Source: Pseudooceanicola nanhaiensis DSM 18065
GTDB taxonomy: Bacteria; Pseudomonadota; Alphaproteobacteria; Rhodobacterales; Rhodobacteraceae
Direction: 5' to 3'
NCBI RefSeq assembly: GCF_000688295.1
Contig: NZ_JHZF01000013.1
Location: 868,001 to 932,000 of the forward strand
Length of the DNA stretch: 64,000 nt
In this document: piece after piece, positions 8,176-16,296 of the stretch
How the letters are laid out: each line of letters starts with the position of its first letter
Numbering within the stretch: position 1 is the stretch's first letter
Position numbers and translations under genes: made by a program
Notes under the pieces: generated by a model
Told to the model about the DNA's origin: nothing
Database searches by the model: none
What the model saw: the letters and a program-made list of their open reading frames with translations, nothing else

Positions 8176-9197
8176 CCACGCCACAGGCAGCCCGCACCCC
8201 CGTGATCGAGGTCTCGGACCTCTCCGTCCGCTTCCCGAGCCTCGACAGCGGGTCCGAGGTCCGGGCCGTCGACGGCGTCAGCTTCTCCATTTCCCAGGGC
8301 GAGACCCTCGGGATCATCGGCGAGAGCGGCTCGGGCAAATCCACCATCGGCCGGACCCTCGTCGGCCTGCTGGAGCCCAGCGACGGAGAGCTGGTCTTCG
8401 ACGGCCGCAGCAGCGCGTCGATGTCGCGGCGCGAATGGCGGGCGCGACGGCGCGCCTTCCAGATGATCTTCCAGGATCCGGACGCGGCGCTGAACCCGCG
8501 GATGACCATCCTCCAGAGCCTCGTCGAGCCGATGAAGATCGCCGGCGGACGCTCGGCCGCCGAGATGCGGGACATCGCGCTCGAGAGTCTCGAGAAGGTC
8601 GGCCTGCGCCGCGACATGGCGCAGCGCTACCGGCACGAGCTGTCGGGCGGGCAGAAGCAGCGGGTGAACATCGCCCGGATCCTGCCGCTCGATCCGAAGC
8701 TCGTGGTCTGCGACGAGGTGGTCGCGGCGCTCGACGTGTCGATCCGGGGCGAGGTGCTGAACCTCTTCCGCGAGGTGCAGAAGGAGCTCGGCCTCGCCTA
8801 TGCCTTCATCGCGCATGACATCTCGGTCGTGGCGCAGATCAGCGACCGGATCGCCGTCACCTATCTCGGCCGCTTCGTCGAACTCGGCGGGACGGACGAC
8901 ATCATCGACCGCTCGCTGCATCCCTACACGGTCGCGCTCCTCTCGGCGGAGCCTCAGCCGCTGCCGCCCGAGCTGCGGCACCGCAAGCGCATGGTGCTCG
9001 AGGGCGACATTCCCTCGCCCGCCAACCCGCCCTCGGGCTGCCGGTTCCACACCCGCTGCCCCTGGGCGACGGCGCTTTGTGCCGAAAAGGACCCGGAGTG
9101 GCGCGAGCTGCGGCCCGGGCACCACGTCGCCTGCCACCATACGACGCCGGAGGGGCTGCCGCCGCAGCCCGCGGACCGGCGGCCCCCAACTGACTGA
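8172..9197 (+). CDS. ABC transporter ATPase, dipeptide/oligopeptide type (DppF-like)
   Basis: A 341-aa second ATPase of the same importer. Walker A is GESGSGKST, the signature LSGGQKQRVNIAR, Walker B LVVCDEVVAALD (Val-Val instead of the usual Pro-Thr or Pro-Val after the catalytic Glu), and the H-loop FIAHDIS. A C-terminal cysteine-rich extension (SGCRFHTRCPWATALC) matches its partner. The start at 8172 gives the ATGA overlap with the preceding gene. The two ATPases presumably form a heterodimer under the permeases at 10859 and 11815. Confidence 0.92.
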   Translation: MTTPQAARTPVIEVSDLSVRFPSLDSGSEVRAVDGVSFSISQGETLGIIGESGSGKSTIGRTLVGLLEPSDGELVFDGRSSASMSRREWRARRRAFQMIFQDPDAALNPRMTILQSLVEPMKIAGGRSAAEMRDIALESLEKVGLRRDMAQRYRHELSGGQKQRVNIARILPLDPKLVVCDEVVAALDVSIRGEVLNLFREVQKELGLAYAFIAHDISVVAQISDRIAVTYLGRFVELGGTDDIIDRSLHPYTVALLSAEPQPLPPELRHRKRMVLEGDIPSPANPPSGCRFHTRCPWATALCAEKDPEWRELRPGHHVACHHTTPEGLPPQPADRRPPTD

Positions 9198-9221
9198 CGA
9201 TATCCAGGGAGGAGAAAAGTC

Positions 9222-10787
9222 ATGAGGAAGACCCGAACCCAGACGATCAACGCGCTGCCGCCGCTGCGCCGCCGCCAGGTGCTGGCCGGAATGGCCGGTG
9301 TGGCGGCCGCGGGCCTGCTGCCGCGCGGTGCCTTCGCGCAGGACGGCAACGTGCTGAAGATCCGCGGCAACGCCAATCCGTCGAGCCTCGATCCCGCCAC
9401 CGGCGGTGCCGGGTCGGACCACGTCTATCTCTACAATTTCTACGACACGCTCGTGGACTGGGAGCCCGAGACGCTGGCGCCGAAACCGGGTCTGGCGGCA
9501 AGCTGGGAGTTCCCCGAGCCGAAGACGCTCGTGTTGAAGCTGCAGGAGGGCGTGACCTTCCACGACGGCTCGCCCTTCAACGCCGAGGCGGTGAAGTTCA
9601 ACCTCGACCGGGCCCGCACCGCGGGCGTCTCGAACATCAAGAGCGACGTCGCCAACATCGCCGAGGTCGAGGCGACGGACGAGCTGACCGTGACGCTGAC
9701 CCTTTCCGCGCCCGACACCGCGCTGCCGCTGATCCTGTCGGACCGGGCGGGGATGATGATCTCGCCCGACGCGCTCGGCAACGATCCCGAGGCGACGGTC
9801 GAACGCGAACCGGTCGGCACCGGGCCCTGGACCTTCGGCAGCTGGACCGACGGCGAGAAGATCACCGGCTCGCGCTTCGAGGATCACTGGCGCGAGGGCG
9901 TGCCGGGCGTGGACAATGTCGAATTCGTCATCATCCCCGAGACGGCGACCGGCCTGCGCGCCATCCAGTCCGGCCAGGTGAACATCGCCTACCAGCTCGA
10001 CGAGCGGCAGCAGCAGCTCATCGACAAGATGCCGAACCTGACACTGGTCTCGGGGCCCACGCTCTACATCTACCAGCTCTACGTGAACTCCGCCCGCGGC
10101 GCGCTGCAGGACGTCCGCGTCCGCCGGGCCCTGTCGCTGGCCATCGACCGCGAGGCCTATGTCGCCGCCACCCAGGCGGGTGTCGGCGAGGTCGCGACGA
10201 TGAACCTGCCGCAGGCCCACTGGGCCTGGTCCGAGGCGGCGTCGAAGCACGTCTACCACGACCCCGAGGAAGCCAGGCGCCTCTTGGAGGAAGCGGGTTA
10301 CGGCGACGGGCTGGAGCTCGATTTCCGCGGCTATCCCGACCAGGCGTCGGTGCAGCGGCAGGAAGTGCTGATGGCCCAGTGGAAGAAGATCGGCGTCACC
10401 GGCCGCTTCCGCAATGCCCCGATTGCGGAAGTCGCGGGTGCCTTCTTCGGCGAGGAGAAGGCGGGCGACCTGCTGCTCTCGGCCTGGACCGGGCGGCCGG
10501 ATCCCAGCCTGACCTACGCGCTGCTCTACAGCGAGGAGTCCTACTACAACCCCGGGCGCGTCACGCCGCCCGAAGGCTACATGGAGGCGCTGCAGGCCAG
10601 CCGCGAATCCACCGACCAGGCCGACCGCGCCGCTGCGCTGGCCCGGGTGCAGGACATCGCGATGGAGGCGCATCTCTCGATCCCGCTGTCGATCCGCTAC
10701 GAGGTGGACGCGACCGGCGAGGCCGTCACCGACTTCGTCGCGAACCTGCTGGGCAAGCCCAAGTTCCGCGATGTGAAGCTGGGCTGA
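9222..10787 (+). CDS. ABC transporter substrate-binding protein, family 5
   Basis: A 521-aa extracytoplasmic solute-binding protein of family 5 (peptide/nickel/opine class). The N-terminus carries a twin-arginine-like signal (LRRRQVLAGMAG, hydrophobic core, AFAQ cleavage at about residue 40). The mature protein shows the family elements GGAGSDHVYLYNFYDTLVDWEPETL, GVTFHDGSPF and VRRALSLAIDREAY. A strong GGAGGAG ribosome-binding site precedes the ATG. It is the only gene in the operon front flanked by real gaps (24 nt before, about 70 nt after), and a perfect hairpin follows it. Neighbouring acyl-CoA ligases and carboxylases suggest the ligand is an organic acid or acyl compound rather than a peptide, but this is unproven. 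Confidence 0.9.
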   Translation: MRKTRTQTINALPPLRRRQVLAGMAGVAAAGLLPRGAFAQDGNVLKIRGNANPSSLDPATGGAGSDHVYLYNFYDTLVDWEPETLAPKPGLAASWEFPEPKTLVLKLQEGVTFHDGSPFNAEAVKFNLDRARTAGVSNIKSDVANIAEVEATDELTVTLTLSAPDTALPLILSDRAGMMISPDALGNDPEATVEREPVGTGPWTFGSWTDGEKITGSRFEDHWREGVPGVDNVEFVIIPETATGLRAIQSGQVNIAYQLDERQQQLIDKMPNLTLVSGPTLYIYQLYVNSARGALQDVRVRRALSLAIDREAYVAATQAGVGEVATMNLPQAHWAWSEAASKHVYHDPEEARRLLEEAGYGDGLELDFRGYPDQASVQRQEVLMAQWKKIGVTGRFRNAPIAEVAGAFFGEEKAGDLLLSAWTGRPDPSLTYALLYSEESYYNPGRVTPPEGYMEALQASRESTDQADRAAALARVQDIAMEAHLSIPLSIRYEVDATGEAVTDFVANLLGKPKFRDVKLG

Positions 10788-10810
10788 GCTCCCGCAGCCC
10801 CGCTTCCGGT

Positions 10811-10832
10811 CCCGGGCGCCACGGCGCCCGGG
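10811..10832 (+). promoter_or_regulatory. Intercistronic hairpin after the binding-protein gene
   Basis: A perfect inverted repeat, CCCGGGCGCC (10811-10820) and GGCGCCCGGG (10823-10832), has 2 nt between the arms and sits between the binding-protein stop and the permease start. Without a T-run it is more likely an mRNA-stabilising or partial-attenuation element. Such elements are known after binding-protein genes, where they raise binding protein over permease. Similar hairpins follow the binding-protein genes at 28069 and 49493. Confidence 0.6.
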
Positions 10833-10858
10833 CCGTCCCCGACCCATAGGACGACGTG

Positions 10859-11818
10859 ATGCTGAACCCCCTTCAACGCCGGATGCTGACGCGCCGCCTG
10901 CTTCAGACGGTCCCGGTGCTGATCCTCGCGACCTTCTCGGTCTTCATGCTGCTCAAGCTGCTGCCGGGCGACGTGGCGATCACGCTGGCGGGCGAGAATG
11001 CGAGCGCCGAGCGGATCGCGGAGATCCGCCAGAACTACGGGCTCGATAAGCCGCTGCTGATCCAATACGCGACCTGGGCCTGGAACGCGCTGCAGGGCGA
11101 TCTCTCGTCCTCCCTGCTGTCCGGCGAAGAGGTGACGACCACGCTGGCCCGGGTCTTTCCGAACACGCTCTTCATCGTCTGCTACGCGATCCTGATCTCG
11201 ATCGTCCTCGGCGTGCCGCTCGGCATCCTCGCCGCCGCCCGGGCCGGAGGGCTCGCCGACCGGATGGTGATGCTCCTGTCCTCCATCGGGGTCGCGCTGC
11301 CGAACTTCTGGATCGCGATGATCTTCGTGGTCGCCTTCGCGCTGAACCGGACATGGTTCCCCGCCACGGGCTTCGTCTCGCCCTTCGAGGACCCGCTCCG
11401 CGCGATCTGGTATGCCACGCTCCCGGCCGTCGCGCTGGCGGCGTCGGGCGTCGCCGAGGTCTCGCGCCAGCTCCGCTCCTCGCTGGTCGAGATCCTCCAG
11501 TCCCAGCATTTCCGCACCCTGCACGCCAAGGGCCTGCCCTTCCGCTCGATCCTCTGGAAGCACGGGCTGCGCAACGTGTCGGTCAACCTGCTCACCGTGA
11601 TCTCGCTGCTCGTGAACCGGACCCTCGCCGCGACCGTCGTGGTCGAGGTGGTCTTCGCCATCCCCGGCATGGGCAACACCATCGTCAACGCGACGCTGCA
11701 ACGCGATTTCCCCGTCGTGCAGGGCGCGGTGCTGGCCATGGTGCTGACCGTCATCACCGTGAACCTCGTGACCGACATGCTCTATTCCGTCCTCGATCCC
11801 AGGATCAGCCAGCAATGA
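10859..11818 (+). CDS. ABC transporter permease (DppB-like)
   Basis: A 319-aa inner-membrane permease of the peptide/nickel family. It has an N-terminal TM segment (VPVLILATFSVFMLLKLLPGD), the family motif ARVFPNTLFIVCYAILISIVLGVPLGI, about six TM segments and an EAA-type cytoplasmic loop (HAKGLPFRSILWKHGLRN). A GTG lies directly before the ATG (10856), so the protein may be one residue longer. Its stop overlaps the second permease start (ATGA). Confidence 0.9.
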   Translation: MLNPLQRRMLTRRLLQTVPVLILATFSVFMLLKLLPGDVAITLAGENASAERIAEIRQNYGLDKPLLIQYATWAWNALQGDLSSSLLSGEEVTTTLARVFPNTLFIVCYAILISIVLGVPLGILAAARAGGLADRMVMLLSSIGVALPNFWIAMIFVVAFALNRTWFPATGFVSPFEDPLRAIWYATLPAVALAASGVAEVSRQLRSSLVEILQSQHFRTLHAKGLPFRSILWKHGLRNVSVNLLTVISLLVNRTLAATVVVEVVFAIPGMGNTIVNATLQRDFPVVQGAVLAMVLTVITVNLVTDMLYSVLDPRISQQ

Positions 11819-12699
11819 CCGACGCGACGACCAGCACGCCCGCGGCCAAGATCGACCGCGACGGCTTTCCGACCCGGTTCCGCTACTGGATGATGGACGA
11901 TCCGGTCGCGGCCATCGGGCTCGCGGTCCTGATCGGCATCGTGCTCTGCGCCATCTTCGCCGACTGGATCGCCCCCTACGACCCCACGCTGCAGGATTAC
12001 GGCGCCATGCTCGAGGCGCCCTCGGCCGCCCATTGGCTGGGCACCGACGACCTGGGCCGCGACGTCTTCTCCCGGCTGATCCACGGCGCCTCGGCTTCGG
12101 TCTACGCGGCCTTCCTCGCGGTCGGGGTCGCCTCGGTCATCGGGATCCCGGTGGGGCTGATCGCGGGCTATGCCGGCGGCTGGACCGACGAGGTGATCAG
12201 CCGGATCCTCGACACCTTCCTGTCGTTCCCGGCCATCGTGCTGGCCATCGCGGTGACCGGCGTGCTGGGCATCGGGCTGACCAATGCCATGCTCTCGGTC
12301 GGGATCGTCTTCGCGCCGCAGCTCGCCCGGCTGGCCCGCGCGCGGACGCTGGTGCTGAAGCAGGAGCTCTACGTCGACGCCGCGCGCTGCTTCGGGGCCT
12401 CGACGGCGACGATCCTCGGGCGGCATATCCTGCCGAACGCGATCCAGCCGGTGCTGGTGCAGATGACGCTGCTGATGGCCGTGGCGCTGCTGGCCGAGGC
12501 CTCGCTCAGCTTCCTCGGGCTCGGGATGCAGCCGCCCGATCCGTCCTGGGGGTCGATGATCGCCCGGGCCTATATCTACGCGCAGATCGCGCCCGCGCAG
12601 ATCTACGCCCCCGGGCTTGCCATCCTGGTGACCGCGCTGGCCTTCAACACGGTGGGGGAATCCCTGCGCGAGGCGCTCGATCCCACGGCGCGGAGGTGA
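11815..12699 (+). CDS. ABC transporter permease (DppC-like)
   Basis: A 294-aa second permease of the importer. It has the N-terminal DDPVAAIGLAVLIGIVLCAIFADWIAPYDP pattern, here only paraphrased by position (residues about 22-52), then LGTDDLGRDVFSRLIHGA, the hallmark of DppC/OppC proteins, and the EAA loop ARCFGASTATILGRHILPNA. The ATG is set by the 4-nt overlap with the preceding gene. The next gene begins 2 nt after its stop, so the transporter and enzyme parts are one operon. Confidence 0.92.
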   Translation: MTDATTSTPAAKIDRDGFPTRFRYWMMDDPVAAIGLAVLIGIVLCAIFADWIAPYDPTLQDYGAMLEAPSAAHWLGTDDLGRDVFSRLIHGASASVYAAFLAVGVASVIGIPVGLIAGYAGGWTDEVISRILDTFLSFPAIVLAIAVTGVLGIGLTNAMLSVGIVFAPQLARLARARTLVLKQELYVDAARCFGASTATILGRHILPNAIQPVLVQMTLLMAVALLAEASLSFLGLGMQPPDPSWGSMIARAYIYAQIAPAQIYAPGLAILVTALAFNTVGESLREALDPTARR

Positions 12700-12701
12700 G
12701 C

Positions 12702-12929
12702 ATGGCCGAACAGCAGATCAGAACCGATGTCACCGGGCGCGTCTGGAAAATCCTCAGGACCCCGGGCGAGGCCGTGGCCGAGGGCGAGACGATCCTGATC
12801 GTCGAGGCGATGAAGATGGAGATCCCGGTTGCGGCCGAGGCCGCGGGCAGGCTGCTCCGCCTGCTCGTGGCGGAAGAGGACGAGGTGGCGGAAGACGCCG
12901 TGGTCGCGGTGGTGGAGGTCGGCGCATGA
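12702..12929 (+). CDS. Standalone biotinyl carrier domain protein (75 aa)
   Basis: A 75-aa biotin/lipoyl-attachment domain and nothing else. The biotinylation motif is EAMKME, with Lys38 as the predicted biotin site, flanked by the usual half-domains (TGRVWKILRTPGEAVAEGETIL and AGRLLRLLVAEEDEVAED). It can serve as the mobile carboxyl carrier between a biotin carboxylase and a carboxyltransferase. Similar isolated ~70-residue carriers exist, such as BLAP/YngHB of Bacillus subtilis. The logical partner is the standalone carboxyltransferase at 5639, but no separate biotin carboxylase is encoded here. It sits between the permease and ligase genes with a 2-nt gap and a 4-nt overlap. Confidence 0.88.
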   Translation: MAEQQIRTDVTGRVWKILRTPGEAVAEGETILIVEAMKMEIPVAAEAAGRLLRLLVAEEDEVAEDAVVAVVEVGA

Positions 12930-14593
12930 CCCCGCAGGCGATCTTCGACCGGATGATCCAAGACGGCGACGTGGTGCTCGACCGCCTCGACCGCCACGCC
13001 GAGGACCGGCCCGACAAGCTCTTCGTCCATCACGGCGACAGCGACACGGGTCTGAGCTACGCCGCGTTCCGCGACCGGGCCGACGCGATGGCGGCCGGAC
13101 TTGCCGCGCTCGGCGTGGCGCCGGGCGACCATGTGGCGGTCCATTCCCGCGACGCGCTGACCACGGCGGTCGCGATGTTCGCCATCTGGCGCGCGGGCGG
13201 GGTCTTCGCGCCGGTCAACTACAACCTGACGGGCGATTTCCTGACCTACCAGCTTGCCGACACCGCGCCGAAGGTGCTGATCGCCGATGCGGCGGGGGTG
13301 GCCGCGATCGCCGCGCAGCGGGCCGGGATGCCGGACTTCGTGCTCGTCGGGCCGGGCGGCGACGTCGAGGCGCCGGAAGGCGATACCGTGCCGCGCGTCG
13401 CGCTCGGCCCGTTCAGCCCGGCCGCGCTGATCTACACCTCCGGCACCACCGGGCCGGCCAAGGGCGTGAAGCTGGGCCACCGCTGGATCAACCAGTATTG
13501 CTTCAACCCCCGCGTCCTGAACACGGCCGAGGACGTCATGCATTGCGACCTGCCGCTCTACCACGTCGGCGGCGCCTTCAGCCTGCTCGCCCGGGCCGCG
13601 TGGCTGGGGGCGAGCTGCGGGCTCTGGGACCGGTTCTCGGCCACCACCTACTGGGACCGGATCGCCAGCCTCGGCGCCTCGGTCACCACGCTGCTCGACG
13701 TCATGGTCCCGCATGTCATGTCGCAGCCCGAGCGGCCCGACGATTCCGCCAACACGCTGAACAAGATCCACATCCAGCCGTATACGCCGCGCCACCACGC
13801 CTTCGCCGAACGCTTCGGCATCGACTTCATGACCGTGGGCTTCGGCCAGACCGAGAGCGGGTCGAGCTTCTCGGCCATCATCGACGAGTTTCCGGACCGG
13901 CAGGCCACGCCCGCGGCGCTGTGGAAGGGCCTGTCCAAGGACGACTACCGGGCCACCGCCCGCGCGCTCGGCCGCCCCCTCTTCGACGGCGCAACCGACC
14001 TGCCCAAGGGCCTGATGGGCGCGCCGTCCCCGCTGTTCGAGGTCGCGGTGCTGGATGACGAGGACAGCCCCGTCGCCGAGGGGCAGCCGGGCCAGTTCTG
14101 CCTGCGCCCGCGCTTTCCCGGCCTGATCCTGCAGGAATACATCAACAAGCCCGAGGCCACCGCGAAGGTGCTGCGGAACTGCTGGTTCCACACCGGCGAC
14201 GCGATCCGCCGGATCGACGCCGAAAGCGACCTCCATGCCTTCGTCGACCGGATGGGCGGCTTCTTCCGCGTCCGCGGCGAGAACGTGAGCTCGTTCGAGG
14301 TGGAAAGCGCGATGCTGCGCCTGCCGGAGGTGCGCGCCGCCGCGGCGATCCCGGTGCCCGCCCGCGCCGGAGAGGAGGACGACATCGCCGTCTTCCTGGA
14401 GCTGGAGGCGGGCAGGACGCTGGACGAGGCGGCGGTGCGCGCGCATGCGCAGGCGGCCATGCCCCGCTACATGCAGCCGCAGTACATCCGGTTCGTCGCC
14501 GCCCTTCCGGTGACACCGACCTCGAAGATAGAAAAGTACAAGCTCCGCGCCGCGCTGATGGCCGAGCTTGGGGAAAGGGAGGAGCGCGCATGA
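12926..14593 (+). CDS. Acyl-CoA synthetase (AMP-forming), first of two
   Basis: A 555-aa adenylate-forming ligase. The P-loop is LIYTSGTTGPAKGVKLGH (about residues 170-187), the A5-type motif is VGFGQTES, and the A8-type hinge is FVDRMGGFFRVRGENVSSFEVE. The catalytic Lys is in TPTSKIEKYKL near the C-terminus. It would activate a carboxylic acid to an acyl-AMP and then an acyl-CoA. The general pattern resembles crotonobetaine/carnitine- and medium-chain acyl-CoA ligases, but the substrate cannot be read from sequence. It overlaps its neighbours by 4 nt on both sides, so it is tightly coupled to the carrier protein and the second ligase. Confidence 0.88.
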   Translation: MTPQAIFDRMIQDGDVVLDRLDRHAEDRPDKLFVHHGDSDTGLSYAAFRDRADAMAAGLAALGVAPGDHVAVHSRDALTTAVAMFAIWRAGGVFAPVNYNLTGDFLTYQLADTAPKVLIADAAGVAAIAAQRAGMPDFVLVGPGGDVEAPEGDTVPRVALGPFSPAALIYTSGTTGPAKGVKLGHRWINQYCFNPRVLNTAEDVMHCDLPLYHVGGAFSLLARAAWLGASCGLWDRFSATTYWDRIASLGASVTTLLDVMVPHVMSQPERPDDSANTLNKIHIQPYTPRHHAFAERFGIDFMTVGFGQTESGSSFSAIIDEFPDRQATPAALWKGLSKDDYRATARALGRPLFDGATDLPKGLMGAPSPLFEVAVLDDEDSPVAEGQPGQFCLRPRFPGLILQEYINKPEATAKVLRNCWFHTGDAIRRIDAESDLHAFVDRMGGFFRVRGENVSSFEVESAMLRLPEVRAAAAIPVPARAGEEDDIAVFLELEAGRTLDEAAVRAHAQAAMPRYMQPQYIRFVAALPVTPTSKIEKYKLRAALMAELGEREERA

Positions 14594-16296
14594 CCGACGA
14601 CACCGGCTACCTTGAGGACCTCGCCGCGGTGCAGGCCCGGCACTGGCCCGCGGCCGTCCCGCGCGAGATCGAATATCCGCTGGGCGAGATCACCCTGACG
14701 CGCCACGTCGCCCACTGGGCGGCCACGCGGCCGGCGGACACCGCCATCGTCTACTACGGGGCCGAAACCAGCTGGGAAGCGCTCGACGACCGGGCCAACC
14801 GCTGCGCGCACCTTCTGGCCGAGAGCGGCCTTGTGCCCGGCGATCGCGTGGCGGTCTTCCTGCCCAACTGCCCGCAGTTCCACATCGCCTTCTACGGCAT
14901 CCTGCGGGCCGGGATGGTGCATGTGCCGGTCTCGCCGCTCTCGACCCCGGACGAGCTGGATTTCGTGCTGAAGGACACCGGGGCCCGCGCGCTCGTGACG
15001 CTCGACACGCTGGTGCCGGTGGTCGAGGAGACGGGCGCGACGGAGGACGGGCTGACGGTCTTCTCGACCGCGCTGGCCGAGGTTCTGCCCGAGCAGCCGG
15101 CCTTCCACCTGCCGGCCTCCGTCGCCACGGCGCCGCGCGACTGCCCGGGCACGACGGCGCTGCTGCCCGCGCTCGAGCGGATGCCGGCCGATCCGGTGGA
15201 CCATTCCACCCTCGACGCCATCGCCGCGCTAAACTTCACCGGCGGCACGACCGGGATGCCCAAGGGCTGCATCCACACGCAGCGCGACATGGTCTTCACC
15301 GGCGCGGCCAACTGGTCCGTCACCACCGGCCGGATGGAGGGCGTGACGCTGTCCTTCATGCCGGAGTTCTGGATCGCGGGCGAGAACGCGGCGCTGATCT
15401 TCCCGGTGATGACCGGCGAGCCGCTGGTGCTGCTCACCCGCTGGGACCCGCTGGGCGTGCTGCAGGCGATCCAGCGCTACCGCGTCACCACGACCGCCTT
15501 CGTGGTGGACGGCGCGGTCGAGCTGATGAACCGCTCGGATTTCGGCGATTACGACCTCTCGTCGCTGCGCCGGGTCCGGGTGGTCAGCTTCATCAAGAAG
15601 CTCGACGCCGACATCCGCGCGCGCTGGAAGGGTCTGACCGGCACCGTGCTGGCGGAATCCTCGTGGGGGATGACCGAGACGCACACCTCCAACACCTTCA
15701 CCACCGCGATGCAGGAGGACGATTTCGACCTCAGGCAGCGCCCCGTCTTCGTCGGCCTTCCGCTGCCGGGCAACGAGATCGTCATCCGCGATTTCGACAG
15801 CGGCCGGCCCGTTCCCCTGGGCGAGGAGGGCGAGATCACCATCCGCTCGCCGGCGATGCTCAAGGGCTACTGGCAGCGCCCCGATGCCACCGCCGAGGCG
15901 ATCCGCAACGGCTTCCTGCATTCCGGCGACATCGGCGTGATCGACGAGATGGGGTTCCTGCACTACCTCGGGCGCCGCAAGGAGATGCTGAAGGTCCGCG
16001 GCATGTCCGTCTTCCCGGCCGAGCTCGAGGCGGTGCTGGGCAAGCATCCCGGCGTCGGCGGCTCGGGCGTCGTCGGGCGCAGCGATGCCCATGCCGGGCA
16101 GATCCCGGTGGCCTTCGTGATGCCCTCGGACCCGGGGCTGACGGCCGAGGCGCTGACGGAATGGCTCTCGGACCGGGTGTCGAAGTACAAGCTCCCCGAA
16201 ATCCGGCTGGTCGAGGCGCTGCCGATGACCGCAACGAACAAGGTCCGCAAGGCCGAGCTGGCCAAGTGGGTCGAAACCAAGGAACCGACTGCGTGA
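14590..16296 (+). CDS. Acyl-CoA synthetase (AMP-forming), second of two
   Basis: A 568-aa AMP-forming ligase distinct from its neighbour. The P-loop is LNFTGGTTGMPKGCIHTQ, the A5-type motif is SSWGMTETHT, the hinge is YLGRRKEMLKVRGMSVFPAELE and the catalytic Lys is in TATNKVRKAEL. Two different ligases in one operon suggest either two substrates or activation at two steps, for example before and after chain processing. The ATG overlaps the first ligase by 4 nt and its stop overlaps the GTG of the fused carboxylase. Confidence 0.88.
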   Translation: MTDDTGYLEDLAAVQARHWPAAVPREIEYPLGEITLTRHVAHWAATRPADTAIVYYGAETSWEALDDRANRCAHLLAESGLVPGDRVAVFLPNCPQFHIAFYGILRAGMVHVPVSPLSTPDELDFVLKDTGARALVTLDTLVPVVEETGATEDGLTVFSTALAEVLPEQPAFHLPASVATAPRDCPGTTALLPALERMPADPVDHSTLDAIAALNFTGGTTGMPKGCIHTQRDMVFTGAANWSVTTGRMEGVTLSFMPEFWIAGENAALIFPVMTGEPLVLLTRWDPLGVLQAIQRYRVTTTAFVVDGAVELMNRSDFGDYDLSSLRRVRVVSFIKKLDADIRARWKGLTGTVLAESSWGMTETHTSNTFTTAMQEDDFDLRQRPVFVGLPLPGNEIVIRDFDSGRPVPLGEEGEITIRSPAMLKGYWQRPDATAEAIRNGFLHSGDIGVIDEMGFLHYLGRRKEMLKVRGMSVFPAELEAVLGKHPGVGGSGVVGRSDAHAGQIPVAFVMPSDPGLTAEALTEWLSDRVSKYKLPEIRLVEALPMTATNKVRKAELAKWVETKEPTA

